Shown here piece by piece: positions 16,598 to 24,609 of a DNA stretch of 64,000 nucleotides; position 1 is the first letter of the stretch, and every line of letters begins with the position of its first letter. The DNA is taken from NCBI RefSeq assembly GCF_025452095.1, contig NZ_CP104877.1:1488001-1552000 (forward strand). Reading direction: 5' to 3'. The translations under genes were made by a program, and so were the position numbers. This stretch comes from Paenarthrobacter sp. JL.01a (GTDB lineage: Bacteria; Actinomycetota; Actinomycetes; Actinomycetales; Micrococcaceae). The notes below the pieces were generated by a model. It was given only the letters and a program-made list of their open reading frames with translations. It did no database searches and was not told the DNA's origin.

Positions 16598-17806
16598 GTG
16601 ATCAGGACGCTGGCCATTGCCAACTACCGTTCCATCCGGGACCTTGCCATCGAGCTCCACGGCCTGGACGTGGTGACCGGAGCCAACGGCAGTGGAAAGT
16701 CGTCGCTGTACCGTGCCTTGCGCTTGCTTGCCGAGTGCGGGGGAGGGGACTCGGGCAACGTCGTGGGCGCCCTGGCCCGGGATGGCGGTTTGGCGTCGAC
16801 GCTCTGGGCTGGACCTGAGAACATCAGCGATGCCATGCGTCGAGGTGAGGTGCCTGTCCAAGGCACCGTCCGCAAGGCGTCCGTAAACCTGAAGCTGGGT
16901 TACTCGGGGGACAACTTCGGCTATCTGGTGGACCTTGGCATGCCCGTTCCGGGAGGGACGGGATTCGACCAGGAAACGGGCCGTCCCCGTCCTTCTGCGT
17001 TCGCGCTCGACCCCGAGATCAAACGGGAGCAGATCTTCTCAGGTCCGGTGGCCAGGCCTGGATCCTTGCTGGTGGACCGCAAAGGCGGTTTGGCCAAACT
17101 CCGCGGTGTCGATGGTGAGTGGACAGAACTGTCGCGGCGCCTGGATACCTTCCAAAGCATGCTCACGGAAGTTTCGGACGAGGACCGCGCGCCGGAGGTG
17201 TTGCGGGTGCGGGACTCCGTGCGGTCCTGGCGCTTCTATGACCACTTCCGCACGGACCCGGATGCTCCCGCACGTCAGGCGCAGATCGGGACCCGCACCC
17301 CGGTCCTGCACCATAGCGGCAGGGACCTGGCGGCCGCCCTCCAGACATTGCGGGAGGTGGGCTTCGAGAAAAAGCTGGATGCCGCCGTCGGACACGCCTT
17401 CCCGGGGAGCCGGCTGGACATCGCGGTCAACGACGGCAGGTTCAGCGTGGAGCTCAAACAGCCGGGCATGCTCAGGCCCATGAAAGCCGGCGAGCTCTCC
17501 GATGGAACGTTGCGGTTCCTGCTGCTTACTGCCGCCCTCCTGACTCCACGGCCCCCGGAACTCATGGTGCTGAACGAACCCGAGACCAGCCTCCATGTCG
17601 ACCTGATGCCGGCGCTGGCCGGACTGATTGTCCAGGCCAGCGCCTACAGCCAGCTGATCGTGGTGACACATTCCGAAGCCCTGCTGAGGGCACTTCGGGA
17701 GACCGGGTCTGCCCATGAGCATGAGCTCTACAAGGAACTGGGTGAAACCAAGGTCAGAGGCCTCGGAGCGCTCGAGGGGCCATCGTGGAGCTGGCCCAAG
17801 CGCTGA
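16598..17806 (+). CDS. AAA-type ATPase of the COG4637 (RecF/SMC-like) family
   Basis: 402 residues from GTG 16598. A longer in-frame start at 16508 would overlap the IMPase gene by 80 bp and adds nothing family-like. Walker A is GANGSGKSS (Lys34), followed by a long alpha/beta insertion. An ABC-type signature near residue 300 (ELSDGTLRFLLL) precedes a Walker B region VLNEPETSLH, with Asn where Asp is commoner. That Asn and the ETSLH switch are characteristic of COG4637 predicted ATPases, as is the H-loop VVTHSEALL. The cellular role is not known; relatives resemble DNA-end-binding or overcoming-lysogenisation-defect nucleases, but no nuclease (Toprim) domain follows here. It is the last gene of the ligA cluster and converges on the monooxygenase gene. 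Confidence 0.85.
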   Translation: MIRTLAIANYRSIRDLAIELHGLDVVTGANGSGKSSLYRALRLLAECGGGDSGNVVGALARDGGLASTLWAGPENISDAMRRGEVPVQGTVRKASVNLKLGYSGDNFGYLVDLGMPVPGGTGFDQETGRPRPSAFALDPEIKREQIFSGPVARPGSLLVDRKGGLAKLRGVDGEWTELSRRLDTFQSMLTEVSDEDRAPEVLRVRDSVRSWRFYDHFRTDPDAPARQAQIGTRTPVLHHSGRDLAAALQTLREVGFEKKLDAAVGHAFPGSRLDIAVNDGRFSVELKQPGMLRPMKAGELSDGTLRFLLLTAALLTPRPPELMVLNEPETSLHVDLMPALAGLIVQASAYSQLIVVTHSEALLRALRETGSAHEHELYKELGETKVRGLGALEGPSWSWPKR

Positions 17807-17828
17807 TCAACCCACCTGCGGGGTCGGC

Positions 17829-19196
17829 CTAGAAGGCAGAACCAATGGACGTCAGCTCCTGGGCGGCGCTTCCCGCATAGCGGTTCGCGGGCCGCTCAAG
17901 CCCGTAGTGCCCGCGCAGTGTGGTGGCCGTGTACTCGGTGCGGAAGAGGCCGCGCTGCTGCAGGATCGGCACCACCTGGTCCACGAAGATCTCCAGACCG
18001 GAAGGAAGAACGGGCGGCATGATGTTGAAGCCGTCAGCTGCCCCGGCCTGGAACCATTCCTGGATCGCGTCCGCCACTTGTTCCGGGGTGCCGGAGAACG
18101 TCCGGTGCCCACGGCCTCCACCCAGCCGCCCGATCAGCTGCCGGACGGTCAGCTGCTCACGGCGTGCCAGTTCAACGATCAGCGTGTAGCGGCTCTTGGC
18201 TCCCTCGATCTCGTCCTCGGAGGGCAGGTCCGCGGGAAGCTGCCGGTCCAGGGGCAGGTCTTCGGGTGCAAGCCGCAAGGTCCGGGCCAGCTGTTCGCGT
18301 GCGTACTCGGGCTTGATCAGTTCATCAAGCTCACGGTCCAGCCGAAGGGCTTCGGCCTCGGTCGAAGCGATAACAGGGACGATGCCGGGCAGGATCTTGA
18401 TGCCTTCCGGGTCCCTGCCTGCGGCTGCCGTTCGTGCCTTCAAATCCGTGTAGAACTGCTGTGCGCCGGCCAAGGTCTGGTGGGCTGTAAAGACAGCTTC
18501 GGCATACTGGGCCGCAAGGTTCTTGCCGTTCTCCGAGGACCCGGCCTGGACGATCAAGGGGTGGCCCTGGGGTGAACGGGGAACGTTGAGGGGGCCGCGG
18601 ACACGGAAGTGCTTTCCTTCGTGATCGATGACACGGATCTTTGTGTCGTCCCCCCAGACGCCTTCGGCCTTGTCCGCGAGGATGGCGTCATCCTCCCAGC
18701 TGTCCCAGAGCTTCTGTGCCACCTCGATGAACTCGGCGGCGCGTTCGTAGCGGACAGCGTGCGCCGGCTGGTCATCCACGCCGAAGTTACGCGCGGCGTC
18801 GGGTCCTGCGGTGGTCACGACGTTCCAGCCTGCGCGTCCTCCGCTGACCCAGTCCACGGAAGCGAAGCGGCGTGCCAGGTTGAAGGGGTCGTTGTACGTC
18901 GTGGAGGCAGTGGCGATCAGTCCGATCCTCTGGGTAGCGGTGGCGATCGCCGTCAGCAGGACAGTGGGTTCGAGCTTTCCGGCCGGACGCCGGCCCACCT
19001 CGCCAAAGAGGACGGGGGAGTCGGCGAAGAAAATGGAGTCCAGCTTCCCCCGTTCCGCGGTGCGGGCAAGGTGCTGGTAGTGCTCGATCTTGGTGGAAGC
19101 AAAAGGATCGCTTTCCGGTAGGCGCCACGAAGCCTCGTGGTGTCCGGTGCTCATGAGGAAGGCGTTGAGGTGCAGTTGGCGCTTTGGCGGGGTCAT
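17829..19196 (-). CDS. LLM-class FMN-dependent monooxygenase (NtaA/SnaA/DszA family)
   Basis: 455 residues with the family N terminus (RQLHLNAFLMSTGHHEASWR), the RIGLIATAS strand, ARRFASVDWVSGGRAGWNVVT and VQAGSSENGKNLAAQYAEAVF. It should use reduced FMN from a separate reductase and O2 to oxidise a small substrate. Candidates in the family include nitrilotriacetate, dibenzothiophene sulfone, alkanesulfonates and pristinamycin; the actual substrate is not decided by sequence. A clear ribosome binding site (CCAGGAGA in transcript sense, about 19200-19208) precedes the ATG. It is monocistronic as far as the window shows, with a 299-bp upstream region. Confidence 0.9.
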   Translation of the reverse strand: MTPPKRQLHLNAFLMSTGHHEASWRLPESDPFASTKIEHYQHLARTAERGKLDSIFFADSPVLFGEVGRRPAGKLEPTVLLTAIATATQRIGLIATASTTYNDPFNLARRFASVDWVSGGRAGWNVVTTAGPDAARNFGVDDQPAHAVRYERAAEFIEVAQKLWDSWEDDAILADKAEGVWGDDTKIRVIDHEGKHFRVRGPLNVPRSPQGHPLIVQAGSSENGKNLAAQYAEAVFTAHQTLAGAQQFYTDLKARTAAAGRDPEGIKILPGIVPVIASTEAEALRLDRELDELIKPEYAREQLARTLRLAPEDLPLDRQLPADLPSEDEIEGAKSRYTLIVELARREQLTVRQLIGRLGGGRGHRTFSGTPEQVADAIQEWFQAGAADGFNIMPPVLPSGLEIFVDQVVPILQQRGLFRTEYTATTLRGHYGLERPANRYAGSAAQELTSIGSAF

Positions 19197-19495
19197 GATT
19201 TCTCCTGGGGTCGGGACGGTTCGGCGCGGGTGTGTGGCAACTTAAGCACGTCGTCGAAGACCACCGCCAGCATCCCGACATGTGGCCGAAACAGCGCGAA
19301 ACCGGGGTTCACCGGACGCAATGGGACGGCATTCAACGCCACGGGAGGCAATAGGAAGCACACCGTCGGAGCTACCCAACCCGGCCCACCGCCGTCGGGC
19401 GTCTTGCCGGACTGGCCGCTGGTGCAGGTGATAGTTCCGTCACGGAACGGGGCTTTTGGCCACTGGGGCATCCACACTGCGACTACCATTGGTAG
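19197..19495. other. 299-bp intergenic region between divergent monooxygenase and GNAT genes
   Basis: Holds the ribosome binding site of the minus-strand monooxygenase at its left edge and, at its right edge, an apparent leaderless promoter for the GNAT gene (TACCAT at 19484-19489, six bases before the GTG). I saw no credible gene, repeat or aptamer in the remainder. Confidence 0.6.
19484..19489 (+). promoter_or_regulatory. Putative leaderless -10 element of the GNAT gene
   Basis: TACCAT fits TANNNT and lies six bases before the GTG start at 19496. There is no Shine-Dalgarno, so transcription would begin at or next to the start codon. No good -35 is visible. Confidence 0.45.
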
Positions 19496-20008
19496 GTGCT
19501 TTCGCCGATTACCGTCCGTCCCGCCCTGCCTGAAGACTACGACGCCGTTGCCCGCATTACGCAGGACTCCTACGTGACGGCGGGGTACTACGGCGACGCC
19601 GACCACCCGTACCTGCAGAAGCTCCAGGACGTCGCCGGGCGGGCTGAACACGCAGAGATCCTCGTCGCGGAGCGCAACGGCCAGGTGATCGGATCTGTCA
19701 CGGCAGCTCCGGCCGGCGGTGGGTTCTCCGACATTGGCCTGGCGGACGAGTTGGAATTGCGGACGCTCGTGGTGGATCCGGCCGTCCAGCGCTCAGGTGC
19801 GGGCCGCGCCTTGGTGCAGGCCGTCGTCGACCAGGCGAAGTCCATGGACGGTATCAACGCCGTATCGCTGACAACCGGGGCGACGTGGGAAAGTGCCAAC
19901 GCGCTGTACAAGCGCACCGGCTTTGACCGCGCTCCGGAGCGTGACTGGTTCGTTCCCGGCACCGACATAAAACTGTTCGTTTACAGGCTCGAGCTCGGGC
20001 AGTCATAA
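19496..20008 (+). CDS. GNAT-family N-acetyltransferase
   Basis: 170 residues. The fold signatures are an N-terminal VRPALPEDYDAVARI strand and helix, the LRTLVVDPAVQRSGAGRALVQAVVDQA acetyl-CoA-binding motif A (R/Q-x-x-G-x-G/A) and a late YKRTGF motif B. It transfers an acetyl group from acetyl-CoA to an unknown amine. The GTG start has no Shine-Dalgarno but a TANNNT element six bases upstream, suggesting a leaderless mRNA. It is followed 55 bp later by the RidA gene, on the same strand. Confidence 0.9.
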   Translation: MLSPITVRPALPEDYDAVARITQDSYVTAGYYGDADHPYLQKLQDVAGRAEHAEILVAERNGQVIGSVTAAPAGGGFSDIGLADELELRTLVVDPAVQRSGAGRALVQAVVDQAKSMDGINAVSLTTGATWESANALYKRTGFDRAPERDWFVPGTDIKLFVYRLELGQS

Positions 20009-20063
20009 AGTTTCCTTCGAAGCGCCGGCCACCGGGCCGGGCGCAACGACAGGAAGGCGCAGC

Positions 20064-20444
20064 ATGCGCAAGACATTCGGCACCGGATCGGTCTGGGAAC
20101 AGACCCTTGGCTACTCCCGCGCAGTCCAGGTGGACAACACCCTCTTCATTTCGGCAACGGCTGCCTCGGGACCTGACGGAATCGTCGGCGATGACTTTTA
20201 CACGCAGACCAAGTACATCCTTGAAAAGCTCGGCGCCGTGCTGGAGGACGCCGGCTTCTCCTACGACGACGTGGTGCAGTCCAAGCTGTACCTGACGGAC
20301 ATCAGCAAGTGGGAAGACGCCGGACGCGCGCACGGAGAAGTCTTCGGCGAAATCCGCCCGACGCTGTCGCTGGTGCACGTGCTGCCGTTCCTTGATCCCC
20401 AGATGCTGGTGGAAATCGAGCTCGTGGCGCAGAAGTCCGCCTAA
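20064..20444 (+). CDS. RidA/YjgF-family enamine deaminase
   Basis: 126 residues. Typical RidA features: GYSRAVQVDNTLFISATAA, a central helix DFYTQTKYILEKLGAVLEDAG, YDDVVQSKLYLTD and the C-terminal MLVEIELVAQ with Glu in the active-site cleft. Family members hydrolyse reactive 2-aminoacrylate-type enamines and imines to ketoacids. The substrate-positioning Arg of canonical RidA (R105 region) is not obvious, so it may belong to a Rid subgroup other than RidA proper. A ribosome binding site (AGGAAGG) precedes the ATG. It ends just before a 68-bp palindrome. Confidence 0.88.
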   Translation: MRKTFGTGSVWEQTLGYSRAVQVDNTLFISATAASGPDGIVGDDFYTQTKYILEKLGAVLEDAGFSYDDVVQSKLYLTDISKWEDAGRAHGEVFGEIRPTLSLVHVLPFLDPQMLVEIELVAQKSA

Positions 20445-20453
20445 TCCCTCACC

Positions 20454-20521
20454 ACCCAACTGGGGGACAGCAGGTGCTCCACTGACCACTCATTGGAGCA
20501 GTTACTGTCACCTACTTGGGT
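20454..20521. repeat. 68-bp imperfect palindrome, family copy A
   Basis: Two 28-nt arms (20454-20481 and 20494-20521) pair at 22 of 28 positions around a 12-nt loop. The element fills the gap between convergent RidA and response-regulator genes, and its right end touches the regulator's stop codon. The first 17 bases are identical to the copy at 37588-37655, which has the same arm and loop lengths. It probably acts as a bidirectional terminator, but there is no T tract. Confidence 0.8.
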
Positions 20522-21180
20522 CAGCCTGGGACGCCGTAGCGGTGTTCCGGGCGGCCGGTGCTTCCGTAGCGCAGCTGGATTTCGACGGCGCCATCATCAG
20601 CAAGCGAGGACAGGTACCTTTGCGCTGTGGCGCGGGAGACGCCCACCCGCTCAGCCACTTCTGCCGCCGAGTACTGATCGCCGGGGACCAGCGATTCGAG
20701 GACCGCCGCTTCGGTGGCGGAGCGCGGTTTGGCGGCGGGGGCCACGTCCCCGGGAATCAGGGAACGCTTGGCCCGCTCTATGGTGGTCTGGTCCACGGCA
20801 GTTTGCTGCCCGAGGATCCTCCGGTAGCGGGCATACGACCTGAGCTGCTGCGACAGGGACTCGGCGGTAAAGGGCTTGAGCAGGTAGCCCAACGCGCCCC
20901 TGCGCAGCGCAACCTTGATGGACTGGGCATCGGAAGCGGCAGTGAGCATCACTGCATCCACGTCCAATTGCCCCAGGAGATCCAGGCCGGAGCCATCCGG
21001 AAGGTAGACATCCAGCAGCACGAGATCGGGGCGCAGGCTATGGATGGCTTGCAGCGCCTGGGACACGGATCCGGCCGGTGCCAACGCCATGAAGCCCGCC
21101 ACCGAGTCCACATACGCTGCGTGGAGCCTTGCCACGTGGAAGTCGTCATCCACGATCAGCACCCGCAAATCCTCAGCCAT
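20521..21180 (-). CDS. Citrate/C4-dicarboxylate-type response regulator (CitB/DcuR family)
   Basis: 219 residues. Receiver domain at 1-120: acidic pocket DDD near residue 11, phosphoacceptor Asp in LVLLDVYLPDG near 56, and conserved Lys in LLKPF near 104. The C-terminal domain is helix-turn-helix (AAEVAERVGVSRATAQRYLSSL), as in CitB/DcuR regulators. It is co-transcribed with the sensor kinase and overlaps its 3' end by 8 bp. The divergent CitMHS transporter gene suggests that it activates citrate uptake. The stop codon abuts palindrome copy A. Confidence 0.92.
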   Translation of the reverse strand: MAEDLRVLIVDDDFHVARLHAAYVDSVAGFMALAPAGSVSQALQAIHSLRPDLVLLDVYLPDGSGLDLLGQLDVDAVMLTAASDAQSIKVALRRGALGYLLKPFTAESLSQQLRSYARYRRILGQQTAVDQTTIERAKRSLIPGDVAPAAKPRSATEAAVLESLVPGDQYSAAEVAERVGVSRATAQRYLSSLADDGAVEIQLRYGSTGRPEHRYGVPG

Positions 21181-22900
21181 CGTTGTCCTCCGTCATTGTT
21201 GCGCCGGCATCCCTGTTACCGGGTGCGTCAGTGTCCATCACGCCGGGGATGCTGGCCATGAAGACTGCTCCCGGCCCTCCCATCGTGCCGGTTTCCAGGA
21301 CGCGGACGTCACCGCCGCGTCGCCGCGCCAGCTGTCGCACCAGGGCCAGCCCCAATCCTTGTCCGGCACCCGGGCGCGACGTACGGTCCGCCGTCGTGAA
21401 TCCTTCAGTGAAGACCTCTTTGGGGTCCAGTTCTCCCAAACCGTCGCCGGAGTCCGCCACCACGATGTGGAGCGCACCGCCGTCATGGCTTTGCTCGTCC
21501 AGCAGCTCAATGTCCACCCAGCGTTCATCGCCGGAACCGGCGACGGCGGCACTGACGGCGTTGTCGATCAGGTTGCCGAGCACTGTGGTCACGTCCTGGG
21601 GATCGGCCACGTGCCCACGGACCAGGGTTTCGGGGCCGACGCGCAGAGCCACGCCGCGTTCGGAAGCTTCGACTCCCTTGGCACCAATGAAGGCCTGCAG
21701 ATAGGGATCCTGCAGGAGTTCGGCTTGCTCCACGGGAAACTTCAGGGGCCCGGTAGCCGAAATCCTGGCCAGGTACTCCTTGGCGGAATCGTACTGGCCG
21801 ATGCTCATGAACCCGGCAATCGTGTGCAGCTGGTTGGCGAATTCGTGGCGCTGGGCCCGGAGCGCCGTGGACATGGTTCCCACGGCATCGAGCTGCTGCG
21901 TCAGTTGTTGTAGTTCCGTTCTGTCGCGCAGCATGACCACCCAGCCGAGGTCTTCCTTGCGGTGCCAGGCTTTGCGTGCGCTGGCTACCAGGACCCGACC
22001 GCCGGCCACGATTTCCACGGCTTCGGCGTCCTGGGCCGCGGGCTTGGTGAGCCGTTTGAGTTGTTCAGGGACGGCTGCGGAACTCCAGTGCCGGCCCGTG
22101 GCATCAGGCATGTCCAGGAGCCGGGAAGCGGCAGCGTTGAAGACGGAGATGCGACCGTCGGCAGCGATGCCGATCACGCCGTCGTCCACGCCTTGGAGGA
22201 CCGCCACCTGATCATGGACCAGGGTGCTGATTTCTTCCGGCTCCAATCCGAGGGTGAGCCGCTGGAGTCGCCGCCGGAGCAGGAAGGAGGCCAGGACGCC
22301 GGCCAGCAGGGCCCCGCCGGCGGTGAGGGCGATGGGAGCGATGTCCCGGACCAGGCTTTCCGTCAGCGACTCCACGGAGTAACCAACGCTGACTTCGCCC
22401 ACTATCGTCGTGGAGCCGGGGGAGTAGACCGGCACCTTGGCCCCGGCAGAAGGCCCCAGGGTGCCGGTATTGCGGGTGGTAATTTCTTCCCCGGCAAGGG
22501 CCACAGAAGGATCGGTGCTGACCCTCTCGCCGAGCCGGGCAAGGTCCGGGTGGGCGAGCCGCAGTCCGGTTTCGTCCGTGATGACAACGAAGAGTGCGCC
22601 GGTCCTGACCCGGGCCGCCTCCGCTGCGGCTTGAAGGGGGCCGGCCGCGAGGACATCAGGTGGCGGCGTGCCCTCCTCTTTGCTGATGGCCTGCACATCT
22701 GCACGGACATCCGGGTCGGCCGCTACTGTCCTTGCCAGCGTGAGGGCCTGGTTTTCGGCTTCGTCGCCTATGCGTTCATAGACCAGCCACGCGTGGACGA
22801 TGCCGCTGAGCAGCACCACCAGCAGCACCACCCCGAGCTGAAGGAGAAGGGTTTGGGTGGAGAAACGCATGCTGACTCTGCTGTTACGGGGCACCGTCAC
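21173..22900 (-). CDS. CitA/DcuS-family sensor histidine kinase
   Basis: About 575 residues from GTG 22900, chosen because GGAGGAAAGGA directly precedes it; GTG 22894 or ATG 22870 are alternatives and an upstream frame to 22954 is unlikely. Layout: TM1, an extracytoplasmic ligand-sensing (PASC-type) domain of about 130 residues, TM2, a cytoplasmic PAS domain, and a SpoOB-type dimerisation segment with the phosphorylated His in ALRAQRHEFANQLH. A C-terminal HATPase follows (N box NLIDNAVSAA, G boxes DSGDGL and GQGLGLAL). It probably senses citrate or a related carboxylate and phosphorylates the adjacent regulator. It is divergent from the transporter gene across 168 bp. Confidence 0.92.
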   Translation of the reverse strand: MTVPRNSRVSMRFSTQTLLLQLGVVLLVVLLSGIVHAWLVYERIGDEAENQALTLARTVAADPDVRADVQAISKEEGTPPPDVLAAGPLQAAAEAARVRTGALFVVITDETGLRLAHPDLARLGERVSTDPSVALAGEEITTRNTGTLGPSAGAKVPVYSPGSTTIVGEVSVGYSVESLTESLVRDIAPIALTAGGALLAGVLASFLLRRRLQRLTLGLEPEEISTLVHDQVAVLQGVDDGVIGIAADGRISVFNAAASRLLDMPDATGRHWSSAAVPEQLKRLTKPAAQDAEAVEIVAGGRVLVASARKAWHRKEDLGWVVMLRDRTELQQLTQQLDAVGTMSTALRAQRHEFANQLHTIAGFMSIGQYDSAKEYLARISATGPLKFPVEQAELLQDPYLQAFIGAKGVEASERGVALRVGPETLVRGHVADPQDVTTVLGNLIDNAVSAAVAGSGDERWVDIELLDEQSHDGGALHIVVADSGDGLGELDPKEVFTEGFTTADRTSRPGAGQGLGLALVRQLARRRGGDVRVLETGTMGGPGAVFMASIPGVMDTDAPGNRDAGATMTEDNDG

Positions 22901-23008
22901 TCCTTTCCTCCAGATCCATTGAAGCATTGAGCACAATGCGCAAAACGTTCGCAACGAGCAGTAGTCCGATCAATTCCCACAAACCCCTGCCCGTGACGGA
23001 CGCCACCC

Positions 23009-23014
23009 TATTGT
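23009..23014 (+). promoter_or_regulatory. Candidate -10 element of the citrate transporter gene
   Basis: TATTGT matches TANNNT and lies 54 bases before the GTG start at 23069. The 168-bp divergent region upstream also contains an imperfect palindromic stretch near 22938-22958 (GCGCAAAACGTTCGCAACG) that could bind the response regulator. No clear -35 is present, as expected for an activated promoter. Confidence 0.35.
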
Positions 23015-23068
23015 CTGTAGTGCGCATCACACCGACGTGGCGCCATTCACAGTAGTAAGGAGCCGGCC

Positions 23069-24550
23069 GTGCTGGTTTTGCTTGGATTCGCAATGATTGC
23101 GGTATTCATGGTCCTGATCATGACCAAAAAACTGACGCCAGTCCTGGCGTTGATCATCGTCCCCACCGTTTTCGGTCTCTTCGCCGGCGCCGGGCTCGGA
23201 ATCGGGCCCATGGTCATGGATTCCATGAAGTCCATGACCTCCACGGCCGCGCTCCTCATGTTCGCGATCATCTACTTCGGGTTGATGATCGACGTCGGAC
23301 TCTTTGATCCGCTGGTCAAGTTCATCCTCCGCAAGCTGGGCAACGACCCCGCCAAGGTTGTCCTGGGCACTGCGATCCTGGCTGCCGCTGTTTCCCTCGA
23401 CGGCGACGGCTCCACCACCTTCATCCTCACCACGGCCGCCATGCTCCCTGTGTACCTGCGCCTGAAGATGAGCCCTGTGGTCCTCACCTGCGTGGCGGGC
23501 CTTGCCAACGGCACCATGAACATCCTGCCGTGGGGCGGACCCACCGCACGCGCCGCTACAGCACTGAAACTTGACGTCAACGACGTCTTCGTCCCGATGG
23601 TCCCCTCGCTCATTGTCGGCCTGATCGTTGTGCTGGTCTTCTCCTGGCTGCTCGGCCTGCAGGAACGCAACCGCCTCCGTACCGTGGCTCCCGGGATCTG
23701 GGGCGACGTCGCCGATCCTTCCGAGGCGTTCGACGGCGGCAACGGCCGCGGCGGTGCTGTTGCAGCCGGTTCCAGTGCCAGTGGATCCGGCAAGGGCGGT
23801 TCCCGCACCGCAGGCAAGCCGGGCACCGGCGGAGGCGCCGGCGTCGTGGTCCTGGAACGCACCGAAGAACTGGTGGACGAACACGACACCGCCATGGCCG
23901 ACACCGCGCTGGACCCCAACCGCGCCACGCTGCGTCCCAAGCTGTTCTGGTTCAACCTGGCACTTACCGTTGCCGTCATGGTGACGCTCGTTGCCAACAT
24001 CGTTCCGTTGCCGTTCGTCTTCATGGTCGGTTCGGCCATCGCGCTCCTGGTGAACTTCCCCAAGGTCAAGGACCAGGGTGCACAGCTGATTGCGCATGCG
24101 CCGTCGATCGTCGCCGTGGTCAGCATGGTCATGGCCGCCGCCGTCCTCACCGGCGTGCTGAACGGTACGGGCATGGTCAAGGCAATGTCCGAATGGCTGG
24201 TCCAGATCATTCCTGCGGACATGGGCCCGTTCATGGCGGTCATCACCGGCCTGCTGAGCATTCCCATGACGTTCTTCATGAGCAACGATGCCTTCTACTT
24301 CGGAGTACTGCCGGTCCTCAGTGAAACGGCCGCACACTACGGTGTCGGGGCGGCGGACATGGCCCGCGCGTCCATCACCGGGCAACCCTTCCACCTGCAG
24401 AGCCCGCTGGTTCCGGCCATTCTCCTGTTGGTCTCACTGGCCAAGGTTGAACTCGGCGACCACCACAAGAAAGTTCTTTGGCGCACCGCGGTCATCTCGA
24501 TCGTCATGCTGGCCGTCGGTGTCCTGACGGGAGCCATCGGCATCGGCTGA
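23069..24550 (+). CDS. citM: CitMHS-family citrate:cation symporter
   Basis: 493 residues with about 12 hydrophobic segments and a cytoplasmic Gly/Ser-rich loop (about 225-275). The GTG start follows a good TAAGGAG site. Family signatures include the N-terminal FAMIAVFMVLIMTKKLTPVLALI, a SLDGDGSTTFILTTAAMLPVYLRL motif and the C-terminal QPFHLQSPLVPAILLL. CitMHS carriers import citrate complexed with Mg2+ or Ca2+ together with protons. The divergent citrate-type two-component system supports this substrate and suggests induction. The gene ends just before a small GC-rich hairpin facing the LCP gene. Confidence 0.9.
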   Translation: MLVLLGFAMIAVFMVLIMTKKLTPVLALIIVPTVFGLFAGAGLGIGPMVMDSMKSMTSTAALLMFAIIYFGLMIDVGLFDPLVKFILRKLGNDPAKVVLGTAILAAAVSLDGDGSTTFILTTAAMLPVYLRLKMSPVVLTCVAGLANGTMNILPWGGPTARAATALKLDVNDVFVPMVPSLIVGLIVVLVFSWLLGLQERNRLRTVAPGIWGDVADPSEAFDGGNGRGGAVAAGSSASGSGKGGSRTAGKPGTGGGAGVVVLERTEELVDEHDTAMADTALDPNRATLRPKLFWFNLALTVAVMVTLVANIVPLPFVFMVGSAIALLVNFPKVKDQGAQLIAHAPSIVAVVSMVMAAAVLTGVLNGTGMVKAMSEWLVQIIPADMGPFMAVITGLLSIPMTFFMSNDAFYFGVLPVLSETAAHYGVGAADMARASITGQPFHLQSPLVPAILLLVSLAKVELGDHHKKVLWRTAVISIVMLAVGVLTGAIGIG

Positions 24551-24563
24551 CAGCCTGCCGCCA

Positions 24564-24591
24564 CCGCCGCGCGGGAACGCCCACGCGGCGG
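24564..24591. terminator. GC-rich hairpin between convergent citM and LCP genes
   Basis: Perfect 8-bp arms (24564-24571 and 24584-24591) around a 12-nt loop, 13 bp after the citM stop. No T tract follows, so it is only a plausible bidirectional terminator. Confidence 0.45.
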
Positions 24592-24609
24592 GAACACCAC
24601 AGCCCATGA

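Noticed and set aside
19197..19495. Short minus-strand frame running from 19193 to 19651
   Set aside because: It overlaps the GNAT gene, has no ribosome binding site and no recognisable motif. The region looks regulatory.
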